NCBI GenBank assembly: GCA_965232165.1
Contig: CBDDOY010000002.1
Coordinates: forward strand, 310,001-374,000
DNA length: 64,000 nt
Direction: 5' to 3'
Source: UBA2779 sp965232165
GTDB lineage: Bacteria; Spirochaetota; Spirochaetia; DSM-2461
The notes below the pieces were generated by a model. The model saw nothing but the letters and a program-made list of their open reading frames with translations. It had not been told where the DNA came from and searched no databases. A program made the position numbers and the translations under genes. Of this stretch, positions 40,559 through 49,116 are shown in pieces (position 1 is the stretch's first letter; each line of letters begins with the position of its first letter).

Positions 40559-41487
40559 ATGCAATGTACATCACAGTCTAAGAGGTTGTATAGGGTCCTT
40601 ACCCCTGAAGACCGAGAAGAAATTATGACAGGCAGGCGCCGGGGAGAATCTATCCGCTCTATTGCCCGTCGCCTTGATAGAAACCCTCCGGTCATTTCGA
40701 GAGAGATCAAAAACAACAGCGCCGAAGACAATCGATATCAGGCATACTGGGCCAATAGCAGGTCACAGATACGGAGGCGACAAAGCAGGAAACGTGAGAG
40801 GATCAGCGATCCGGTTATACGTGAATATGTCATTGAAAAACTGGAACTCGGATGGAGTCCCCGGCAAATTGCAGGGAGAATTGAGATTGATCTTCCAGGG
40901 AAAAGCATCAGCCATGCTTTAAAAAAAGGCGGGATTTGACACAATATCTCGTCTGTGGACGGAAAAATCGACGAAAACGGCACCAAAAGCGTGGCAGGCG
41001 CACACTAATACCCAATCGGACCGGTATCGAAGATCGTCCTGACGAAGTCGATCTTCGGCAGGAAGCAGGACACTGGGAGGCCGATACAGCCGTCAGCAGA
41101 CAGAGAAAAGAAGCTCTCATGGTTCTTCAGGAGCGAGTTCTGGGAATTACACTTCTGGCAAAGCTGCCTCGGTGTGCTCCTAAGGAAATGAATGCAGCCC
41201 CCGTTGAGAAGCTGATTGATCTGCCCCCCTCTATGCGCCGATCTATTACTTTTGATAACGGTCAGGAAAATCGCCGTCATCATCCTCTTCGGGATAAGCT
41301 GGGGATCAATACTTATTTCTGTAATCCCTACAGATCCTGGGAAAAGGGCAGTGTTGAGAATGCCGTCGGTCTGACTCGCCGGGTTTGGCCTAAAAAGACC
41401 AACTACGCCTTGATCTCCGATGAAGATGTGGCTATGCTCGAATACAGGTTAAACACACGTCCCAGGAAGCGCCTTGGCGAGTTATTG
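40559..41487 (+). pseudogene. IS30-family transposase, frameshifted and truncated
   Basis: The N-terminal half (MQCTSQSKRLYRVLTPEDRE, with a helix-turn-helix in SIRSIARRLDRNPPVISREI) runs to KSISHALKKGGI. The frame then shifts at about 40930 and the DDE half follows: GHWEADTAV (first Asp), ITFDNGQENRRH (second Asp) and NPYRSWEKGSVENAVGLTR (Glu). The usual SHEAIYQYIY segment is missing at the shift, so there is a small deletion. After NTRPRKRLGELLS, at about 41487, the sequence passes into the IS256 element, which removed the C-terminus. It is not functional. Confidence 0.85.
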
Positions 41488-41489
41488 TC

Positions 41490-42872
41490 AATAGTTGTGG
41501 ATGAGAAAATTTCAAATCCTTCATTTTTTTCACGCGGCCTCTTCCTTGAAGACTCCATCTTTACAAAACACACCCTCAATAACCCTGGGGATCAGCTTGT
41601 ATCCACGTAGCTTTCGCCAGTTCTTTTCAGCCTCCAGGCAGAGCTTCCAAACCATACTTAATGTTGCCGCCCTTGAACCACAGCCCCTGGTTCTCTTCGT
41701 TCTAAGGCGGACAGTAGCAAAGGTTGACTCAATCGGGTTGGTCGTCCTGATGTGAGTCCAGTGCATCGCCGGAAATTTGTAGAACGTGAACAGCTTCTCC
41801 CTGTCCTTTTCCAGACACTGGGTGGCCCTGGGGTATTTAGCCTGAAAGGAATCAATGAATAAGTCATAGGCTTTAAGAGCATTCTGCTCGGTATCTGCCA
41901 TATACATTTCATGAATCATTGACTTGGCCTTGCCCTGGATATTCCTGGGCATTTTGTTTAACACATTCGCTGTTTTGTGCACCCAGCAACGCTGTTTTTT
42001 TGTTTCTGGAAAGATTTCATCCAGGGCATTCCAGAAACCCAGTGCACCATCCCCAATGGCCAGCCTGGGGGCGGCGGTGAGACCCCGGGCTTTCAGTTGG
42101 AGCAGTATCTCCCTCCAGCTTTGTGAGCTTTCCCTGTATCCGTCACTGACCGCTAGAAGTTCCTTCTTCCCATCCCTGTCAGCTCCCATGATTACAAGAA
42201 TGCAGCTCCTTTGATCATCAAGCCTCACATTGAAGTAGATGCCGTCCACCCAGATGCAGGCGTATTCCTTAGCTTTCAAATCACGTTTCTCCCACTGAAG
42301 AAACTCATCTTCCCAGAACCTTTTCAAGCGGACTATGTTCGTCGCCGACAGTCCGGCAATACCTTCACCCAGAATCGAGGCAAGAGCCGTCTGGAAAGCG
42401 GATGTGGACACACCGCTGAGGTACAGCGCCGGAACAAGGTTGTCGATACTGGGAGTTCTGCGCATATAGGCTGGCAGTATGGCACTGGTGAAGCGATCCT
42501 CTCGCTTGCTCTTTAATTTCCTGTCATCCACTCCTGGAACCTTGATTTGCATTTGACCAGCCCCTGTCACAATTTTTCGCTGGGCGTGGTAGCCATTGCG
42601 TACAGCCTTGCGCTGATTATTCTGATCACGCTCATGTTCATGGGCATTGATGTAGTCTTCCATTTCTAACTCCAGGGCATGAATAAGCATCTTTCTGGCT
42701 CCCTCCCGCAAAACCTGATCCAAAACCGATTCTGTTTCGCTTTTCAGCACTTCCGAATCATTTCCGTTTGTTGTAAACTCTTCCATAGAGCATCTCCTTT
42801 CTGTTTGGCTTTATTACCAATTATTTTACAGAAGGATTTGCTCTTTTTTTACCCCATCCACAACTTTTGATT
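41490..42872 (-). mobile_element. IS256-family insertion sequence
   Basis: Terminal inverted repeats are visible as AGTTGTGGATGAGAAAA at 41493 and, inverted, TTTTTACCCCATCCACAACT near 42846-42865. It encloses one intact transposase. It is inserted into the end of the IS30 transposase. I could not define a clear target duplication. Confidence 0.8.
41530..42786 (-). CDS. IS256-family (Mutator-type) transposase
   Basis: 418 residues, full length and without disruption. It has the IS256 core: GYHAQRKIVTGAGQMQIKVP near residue 68, WVDGIYFNVR (first Asp), RLAIGDGALGFWNAL (second Asp), RCWVHKTANVLNKMP and TTNPIESTFATVRLRTKRTRG (catalytic Glu). A good ribosome-binding site (AGGAGATGCTCT) stands before the ATG. 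It is the only apparently intact transposase in the window, so the element may still be mobile. It could help move or rearrange the neighbouring accessory DNA. Confidence 0.93.
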   Translation of the reverse strand: MEEFTTNGNDSEVLKSETESVLDQVLREGARKMLIHALELEMEDYINAHEHERDQNNQRKAVRNGYHAQRKIVTGAGQMQIKVPGVDDRKLKSKREDRFTSAILPAYMRRTPSIDNLVPALYLSGVSTSAFQTALASILGEGIAGLSATNIVRLKRFWEDEFLQWEKRDLKAKEYACIWVDGIYFNVRLDDQRSCILVIMGADRDGKKELLAVSDGYRESSQSWREILLQLKARGLTAAPRLAIGDGALGFWNALDEIFPETKKQRCWVHKTANVLNKMPRNIQGKAKSMIHEMYMADTEQNALKAYDLFIDSFQAKYPRATQCLEKDREKLFTFYKFPAMHWTHIRTTNPIESTFATVRLRTKRTRGCGSRAATLSMVWKLCLEAEKNWRKLRGYKLIPRVIEGVFCKDGVFKEEAA

Positions 42873-43076
42873 ATATCTCCGCCTTGGCTTTCTGACCCCT
42901 TATGAATATGTCGCCGGTGTTGCTTTGACTCATTGAACGCGGGAATAAACGCAATAATTCTTTATATAGAAAAAAATTAACATTCAGATTCCAGTCTTCT
43001 TTCCGTGTACGCCCTCCCACAGTCATTTTCAGCTATCGTCTTTGGCAATTTAACTTCCGCCGCTGCTAGGAGTTTT
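42873..43076. other. Gap between the IS256 element and the IS1634 pseudogene
   Basis: About 200 bases. Nothing recognisable beyond the decayed end of the neighbouring element. Confidence 0.35.
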
Positions 43077-44385
43077 TCAGAAATCCCTGTGGCAAATGGA
43101 ATGACCCGCAACACCCTCTTCTACTGTTATGTTGAATCCCCTCCAGCATTCATCCAAATATCTTCGGATGAGCAATGGCAGCATGACCACCAGAACAGGT
43201 CCTCGTGTCGATTCCTCTTTGCGCACGTAGACGGGTCTTAGTTCATGATGACCAGTTTTGAACAGGTGAAAGGCTCTCTCCACCTTGGACAAGTCTTTGT
43301 AACGGGTATGGATCTCATCTTTTGACGCATCCTCTGGCTCAAGATTACTGCGCAGTACATAGCATCCATCCAGTTTTTCCAGTTCCTCAAGTGCTTCCCT
43401 GTCTATGATTACAACTCTATTGTCTTCACTAGCCTTTAGCCAGGAATCGGCGTTGAGTTTCGATATTCTGTCTGTCACTTTTTCCAAGGCATTATTCGCC
43501 CAGGCACCCTTATGACTGACCAAATATTGATTTTTCTCAGTCCCATATTCCTTAATTCTGCTCAGCTTCGATTCCCTATTTAATTTTAATTCCTTTGCCT
43601 TTATTGGATTACGCTTAAGAATTTAGCGTTCACCGTCATATTGGATCTCAACCAGTTTGTGGTCAAATAATTCCATCTGAATTGCATCGTTGGCTATGAG
43701 TGTTTGAATTTGTTTTTTTGTGATGGCTGTAATACAATGAAATCCCGCCTCTTTCAATTCATGAATACCCGTTGATTTCATCATACCTCGATCCCCAACG
43801 AAGACAACTTTTTCCGCTCCGAAATTTTTAGTGCTTTTTTCGAATTTGACTGGAGAGGGTGTTGACATCACATGTATTGCCACGAAACACTTCCACGCTT
43901 ACGGGAATGCCGCTCAGATCGCAGAGAAGACCGAAAACGATCTGGTTCTTTCCCCTTTTCTTGTCTCTGTTATAGCCATATTCGCCAAAATGATTCTCCT
44001 GTCCCTCAAGATAGCTACTGGTTACATTGTAGAGGAATAAGGCTTTCTGGTTCCTTTCTGTATGACGAAAATCATAGAGTTTTTTTTTCTATTCCTGCCT
44101 AGTTTTTATCCGGCCAGTCAAGATTTGAGTAGAGATTATTTTCATTGGAGCTTTTTCCAATCTTGAGAATATCTGCCATGGCATAGTGTTCATCCAAGCG
44201 CAGGGATGATTACCTAGAGCCCTATTCGATAATTTTCGCAATAATTTGCCAAAAAGTCAGTTTGTCATCAAACGTTGTTCCCAAGGCCTTTTGAATGCCG
44301 AGTTTTCGGGCGACTTGGCAAATCAGATACACCGAACCCACAGATTTGCCGTTAATTTTCACGCGATATGATTCTTGTAGAAAAT
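43077..44385 (-). pseudogene. IS1634-family transposase pseudogene
   Basis: Minus-strand remains of a large IS1634-type transposase in pieces. The N-terminal region reads YRVKINGKSVGSVYLICQVA and then KLGIQKALGTTFDDKLTFWQ at 44250-44370. The middle holds KNFGAEKVVFVGDRGMMKS near 43800, and a C-terminal piece has the LSKVERAFHLFKTGHHELRP stretch near 43260. Several frameshifts and stops separate these pieces and parts between them are poorly preserved. The GDRGM stretch contains the second DDE aspartate. It is not functional. Confidence 0.8.
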
Positions 44386-44676
44386 ACTGAGAGTGAATTT
44401 TGTTTTTGTAGGTTTTTTTGTATGAGCTACGTATAGTATGAACATTATAAGGATATATAAAATTGTGTCAATAGCAAATATAATAATACCGTAGATACAT
44501 ATTTTTGAAGGAAAAAATTTCAATTCTATTCTATATAACATTTTAGATAGAATTTTTATGATGATTGGCTGGAAGATGCGGTGCACAGGTGACATACTTG
44601 TGTCATTTTCCGATTAACCGGTATCACTCAATTTTGTTTTTATCCGGTATCTTAATAACCGTAAGGGAATTAGGCT
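44386..44676. other. A/T-rich gap upstream of the IS1634 pseudogene
   Basis: Nearly 300 A/T-rich bases with no convincing gene; a 78-codon minus-strand frame here has no features. It probably holds the remaining end of the IS1634 element. Confidence 0.35.
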
Positions 44677-44948
44677 AATTAGGGCTTGCTTAAAAAGTAT
44701 TTTTGACTCTGAATACCAGTATAATGAATCAAAACTGCATTATAAGTGAGCCGGAATGCAATGATTTGAGAAACTTCGGGGGAATTTTGATTTCTGCTAT
44801 TACCCAGGTGCAAGGGTTTTGAGCCATTTTCCGCATTTACCTTGCACCTGTTTTTTCAAGAATAGATAGCAAGGCTGCTCTAAAGCATTTGTAACTGGCT
44901 TTTACCTTGAAAATCTATAGATTATGACTTTTTCAGCAAGCCCTAATT
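44677..44948. mobile_element. 272-bp inverted-repeat element without a gene
   Basis: Bounded by AATTAGGGCTTGCTTAAAAAG and CTTTTTCAGCAAGCCCTAATT, which are near-perfect inverted repeats. The outermost AATT may be a 4-bp target duplication or part of the repeats. The inside (about 230 bases) has no coding frame but holds a smaller GGTGCAAGG...CCTTGCACC palindrome. It looks like a non-autonomous transposable element, different from the 160-bp family. Confidence 0.75.
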
Positions 44949-45026
44949 AAACATGACACATGTTCCAGGGGATAGGGTATGAAATTCTAGTCTGGTTCTA
45001 AATTCCTTGATTTTCTGAGCAGATTC

Positions 45027-45968
45027 TTACCGGTCTTTAATGCCAGGGAAAGCCATTGGAGGAGCATCTGCCTCCTTGGGCTGAGGGGGCGTAAATGTGT
45101 CGCTGAATGGAGGAATTGTTCCAACGTTCAACTGGTGGTATGGGACACCGGCGGGTTTTCCTCCTAGTATACCCAAACTAGAATGAGATGATAAAGGGCC
45201 AAAAGAGTCATAACGCTCCGGCTGATAACCGTCTGCAATTCCTAACCCTTTTGGCGGGTAACCAAATCCACCGGATCGGATACCGCCGTGAATGTCAGTG
45301 TGTGTCCCACACCCAAATAATCCTTGCCGGATAGGCTGTTCTGAGGTGGCCGAAAACTCTGAGTATAAGCCGAACGGTCCTTTGCTCTGTCCGTAAGCGG
45401 ACACATGTTGCCTAGGTTTCATAGTAACTGGATTGATAACATCACCATTGGAATATCGAATATCATGATGAAATGAGTTCAAGCCTCTGGAGTTCCGGGG
45501 GCTGGATGAGTGAAGAAAAGATGGCGGTGAAACATATTCTACGACTGAATCATCGAATCTTTGTCTCGGCCTTCTCCTAATATGGCCGTCATCATATATC
45601 CCGTCAGAGGAAAAGCTGTTGCAGGTAAATGCTGATGTAATATGTGGTGGACTATAACCTGGAGCCTCTCTTGTATCGAATCTCTCCCCGTCAGGCCGCA
45701 ATAAATCGGGGTTTCGTCGAGCAGGGAAGCCACGGTGAGACCGCCATTTGGAACGAGGGGAAGATACCGTCGAGTGGTCATCTGAGTCAGAGAATACATC
45801 TATTACAAACTGCACAAAGGTCATACCAATAGAAATCATGGGGAAGCATAGACTTACTACTATGTTAAAGCATGGGAGGATGAGTTTTTCAATCCAAGAC
45901 TTCTTCTTGGTCGCTTTCTTCACTGATACACACTCCCATGCGGGCGGTGAAGTAGGAAATTGGGCCAT
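45027..45968 (-). CDS. Protein of unknown function with one hydrophobic segment and a disordered tail
   Basis: 313 residues, not recognised. Residues 27-60 (LILPCFNIVVSLCFPMISIG and onward) form one long hydrophobic stretch after a Lys-rich segment (KKATKKKSW), suggesting a membrane anchor with the N-terminus inside. The remaining 250 residues are rich in Ser, Pro, Gly, Arg and His, without regular structure (for example GIRSGGFGYPPKGLGI). There is no ribosome-binding site before the ATG; a GTG at about residue 17 has GGGAG upstream and could be the true start. It is the last of three minus-strand genes set between mobile elements. No function can be given. Confidence 0.55.
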   Translation of the reverse strand: MAQFPTSPPAWECVSVKKATKKKSWIEKLILPCFNIVVSLCFPMISIGMTFVQFVIDVFSDSDDHSTVSSPRSKWRSHRGFPARRNPDLLRPDGERFDTREAPGYSPPHITSAFTCNSFSSDGIYDDGHIRRRPRQRFDDSVVEYVSPPSFLHSSSPRNSRGLNSFHHDIRYSNGDVINPVTMKPRQHVSAYGQSKGPFGLYSEFSATSEQPIRQGLFGCGTHTDIHGGIRSGGFGYPPKGLGIADGYQPERYDSFGPLSSHSSLGILGGKPAGVPYHQLNVGTIPPFSDTFTPPQPKEADAPPMAFPGIKDR

Positions 45969-46037
45969 TTTTTGATTAAGGGAGGAGTTCGCCTCCGATA
46001 CAAGTTTTTGTAAAATCTTTTTTACACGTTGATGCTC

Positions 46038-46403
46038 TCAGAGAATATCGTCGACCTGAGCACCAACAGATGCCTGTTCAGCAATTCGGCGATGTGTCGG
46101 AATCTCCTGAAGACTTTCAATGGCACCATCAATTTCATTAATCCTTGGAGAAATTTCTTCACACACAAAACATTGGATTTCATTACTTGCTTTATAGAAC
46201 TCCCTCTTCCCCTTGTTCCAATCTCTCAAATGTTCATTATTATCTTCAGAAAGGTTCTGTCTTTCAGCTTCTGTACCAGCAGTTTTTTTTCGCAACTCGG
46301 CTGCGCTGTATACAATGCTGGCAACTTCATCTTGTATAAGGTTCCTTCTCGAAATGATTTCATTTAGTTCATCTCTTAGAGCATCAATACTAACCGCATC
46401 CAT
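46038..46403 (-). CDS. Small coiled-coil protein of unknown function
   Basis: 121 residues, very rich in charged residues and predicted by eye to be mostly helical and coiled-coil (SIDALRDELNEIISRRNLIQ, ELRKKTAGTEAERQNLSEDN, ISPRINEIDGAIESLQEI). It contains one cysteine pair-like CFVCEE. No signal peptide or membrane segment is seen. A strong AGGAGG site precedes the ATG. It is the middle gene of the three-gene minus-strand set. I do not recognise the family. Confidence 0.6.
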   Translation of the reverse strand: MDAVSIDALRDELNEIISRRNLIQDEVASIVYSAAELRKKTAGTEAERQNLSEDNNEHLRDWNKGKREFYKASNEIQCFVCEEISPRINEIDGAIESLQEIPTHRRIAEQASVGAQVDDIL

Positions 46404-46617
46404 TTGGATTCCTCCTGTAATACATGTTGATTCATTGTCAATTGGGTTTGTTGTCTGTAGTGGGTGTGAAGATATTCCAAGAATTACTCACTCGATATCT
46501 TGAATTGTATGTAAACATCCGTAAAGACCTGATTGCAAAAAGATGTCTCATTGGTCGTCGAATGTTTCCTGAATTCGATGTATATAATTAAACCCCTCTT
46601 GATCAGGTTCTACCATT

Positions 46618-47376
46618 CTATTGTGTTGGTTCAGTTTGCGTCGGCTCAGCATTGTCCTCTGCCTCTAACCAGGTTCTAAATTGTTTCTCAAATAATTGAG
46701 CAGCGTCTTTCTTAGGTGCTGAGTTGGAAATCCGGAAAATGTTACGCGCAATGAACCACTTATTCAGAAGTTCTTTATTGTTAAGAGCTTCAACAGCACC
46801 GGGGAAGGAATTACGGCCAAAGTAGGGATCATTGTAATCTGAAAGATACTGTTTGCTAATGCCCAGTTTTCTCTCTTGACGCTTCTCGATCAGGGCCAAT
46901 TGTAAATCTGATATGGCATCTATGTAGATTTGGTCGAAAATCTGCCTAAATAGATCCTTAATGTGCATTTTGGCCCCATCGCGTCGGAGGGTCAGCAGTT
47001 TTCTCATTTCATCAGCGTCAAATCCCTCTTCACTCTGGCAGGCAGAGCGCAAATCCTGAAAGGCCTTGATATCTCCAAAAATATTGTTCTCATTCGCATT
47101 TTGAAAGAATGCCAAGATATCCGGTTCGCCAATGCGAGCCATTTCAAGGAGTTTGGAGTATGGATGTACAGAAGTGTCGAATTGCTCCATCTGTTTTGGA
47201 AAATGACGATAGAAAGTTGAAACGATGCTGTAGGACGAGCGGTAGCCAAGATCAGTGGGCACAATCAACAGGCTTGGATAGTAGTCTTCACGTTCCCAAA
47301 ATGCGCAGAATATGAGGTCTGACCCGTATCGATACTTAAGATGATTCCGAATAAAATTCCTTATGCCTTCTTCCAT
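46618..47376 (-). CDS. Soluble protein of unknown function
   Basis: 252 residues, not recognised. It is charged and mostly helical, with an N-terminal half containing LIFCAFWEREDYYPSLLIVP and a C-terminal half containing DDAISDLQ-like helices (IYIDAISDLQLALIEKRQER) and GRNSFPGAVEALNNKELLNK. There is no signal peptide. AGAGGT lies nine bases before the ATG. It would be the first gene of the three-gene set, 214 bases upstream of the coiled-coil gene. The setting between transposons suggests an acquired accessory unit. No function is proposed. Confidence 0.55.
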   Translation of the reverse strand: MEEGIRNFIRNHLKYRYGSDLIFCAFWEREDYYPSLLIVPTDLGYRSSYSIVSTFYRHFPKQMEQFDTSVHPYSKLLEMARIGEPDILAFFQNANENNIFGDIKAFQDLRSACQSEEGFDADEMRKLLTLRRDGAKMHIKDLFRQIFDQIYIDAISDLQLALIEKRQERKLGISKQYLSDYNDPYFGRNSFPGAVEALNNKELLNKWFIARNIFRISNSAPKKDAAQLFEKQFRTWLEAEDNAEPTQTEPTQ

Positions 47377-47655
47377 TGTATTTGTACCTCTGAAACATTT
47401 TATAAATAATGAAGCACTTTTGTCAAGAATTATTCAAATACGCAAAATACGCATCCCTAATCACTAAGAAACAAAGGCTCTGAGAGCGATTTTTGAAGCT
47501 TTGGGGCACTATGAAAATACTTCATAGAGTTCGATGATGCTGTGCAGAAATCGCCATTCGGTTATAGACAGAGAATTGAAACCCCATGAGGATGTCGATA
47601 CGGTACGGGTTCAGGACATAGGTAAGGTACGGGTTCAGGACATAGGTAACACTTT

Positions 47656-49002
47656 TCAAGGTTCAGAAGAGGCATCACACCCCACTTTTTGCGGAGGTAA
47701 GTTTTTCTGATTGAAAGGCTTGAAACCATAGGTTTCTCTGTCGATCAATCCCAGCTCAATATAATGGGCACCTCTAAAAAACCTTATTTCGTTTTTGGCT
47801 TGATCTTTTTCCTCGCTGCTGCGTTGTCAAAATGCTCATGCAGCTTAAGCTAGCTCCGCTTTTGCCGCCTTGCATCAAGAAAAAATCTCTGCGCCAAATT
47901 CCAAAAACGGTTTTTTAGAGGTTGCCTAATCAAAATAGATCGAGAAAAACGGTTCATCAAGATCTGTGATTCCAATTGTTTCCCCCGCAAGAGCCGTACT
48001 GATATAAATACTGCTGCGGTCCAGTTTCAGACAGCCCGAACGCGAGAGTTTCCGTACCCTGTAAAATAACGGATACCCGATTTCAGTCTTTTCAGATGTA
48101 TACACTTTCTTTGACTTTTGGTACACATCTCCCGGACATTTCATACCCAGCTTCTCATGAGGTCTGACCGTGTTGAACTCATGCCGCCATAAATCAGGCG
48201 CTTTCTGAATTTCCAAAACGTCTGATTTAATCTGCTTCTGGATATCGGCTTTGATATCCCTGTGCATTCTTTCGTGTCCTCCATTCTGAGACGGCCTGCC
48301 CGGATCGATCCGCTCCAGTTGAATTCCAAGTGAAATCCGCCAGGCCGAAAGCTTTGTAAGACCTCTGACAGAGACGGCGCCGGCAAAGGGGCTTCCGTTA
48401 TCGCTTTTGATGATTTTGGGCAGGCCGTAGAGCTTGAAAGTCCTCTCAAAAGCACTTTTAACGTCCTCTGTGCGGGTTGAGCCGAGTATTCCCGCCTCCA
48501 AAACGAAACAGCTGAACTCGTCACGGACAGTTAGCGGCTCACACCGTGAGCGATCTTTGGAGTACCGCCGGCCCTTGAAGTCAACAGTCCAGATATCGTT
48601 GGGAGCCAGCGCCTGATGAGGCGCATTGATTCGTTCCACAGGGGTTGTTTTACGGTATTTTCTTTCCTGGACAAACCCGCTTTTTTTCAAGACTCTTTTG
48701 ACACTGCTCAACGAAATGGCATCATTGGCCCTGTTCAAATACAGGGCATGAATTTTCTTCGGTCCCCGCCTGGGATGATCTTTCTTCAACCGGATAATCC
48801 TGCAGACAGCCGCTTCTTCCAGCTGATTCGGACTTACCCTGGGCTGTCGGGATTGATCTTCCAGCCCTTCAAAGCCGTCCTCTGTGAACCGGTTCATCCA
48901 CTTGTAACCAGTTTTTCGGCTAATTCCGTACTCTAAGCATAAACTGCTGAAGTTCTGCTTTCCCTGCTGAACTCGAATAACGAATTCTTCTTTCAAATCC
49001 AT
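47656..49002 (-). pseudogene. IS481-family transposase, interrupted near its C-terminus
   Basis: The long part (47926-49002) encodes an IS481 transposase: an N-terminal helix-turn-helix (CLEYGISRKTGYKWMNRF), an integrase core with NDIWTVDFKGR (first Asp), IIKSDNGSPFAG (second Asp) and GRPSQNGGHERMHR (Glu), and a HEFNTVRPHEKLG stretch. It ends early with IYFD because a miniature element inserted there makes a TAG. Removing the element plus one TAAT copy restores FDYIELGLIDRETYGF and then KPFNQKNLPPQKVGCDASSEP-type residues to a TGA at 47656. The catalytic core is whole, so activity may persist without the last 35 or so residues. The ATG at 49002 has AGGAG upstream; a further in-frame ATG lies at 49026. 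Confidence 0.88.
47766..47926. mobile_element. Miniature inverted-repeat element, copy g (inside the IS481 transposase)
   Basis: 161 bp from GGGCACCTCTAAAAAACC to GGTTTTTTAGAGGTTGCC, flanked by TAAT on both sides (47762-47765 and 47927-47930). The insertion is proven by the coding sequence of the interrupted transposase, which is restored exactly when the element and one TAAT are removed. Confidence 0.92.
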
Positions 49003-49116
49003 GGTATTTCTCTCCTGCCAAGGCATGCTTCCACCTCCAAGGTGTTACCATGCTCGGCTAAAAGTGTTACCTATGTCCTGAACCTCGAGTGTTACCTATG
49101 TCTTGACCCCTCCCTG

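Larger units (their letters stand above)
47601..49110 (-). mobile_element. IS481-family insertion sequence, interrupted by a miniature element
   Basis: The ends carry GGTTCAGGACATAGGTAACACTTTT (47632-47656) and its inverse AAAAGTGTTACCTATGTCCTGAACC (49061-49085). Both ends have a second, outer copy of the motif (GGTACGGGTTCAGGACATAGG at 47612; GTGTTACCTATGTCTTG at 49091). It contains one transposase on the minus strand, split near its 3' end by a 161-bp miniature element. Confidence 0.85.

Noticed and set aside
44359..44595. A 78-codon hydrophobic minus-strand frame
   Set aside because: It lies in A/T-rich sequence at the end of an IS1634 remnant and has no start signal; the hydrophobic look follows from base composition.
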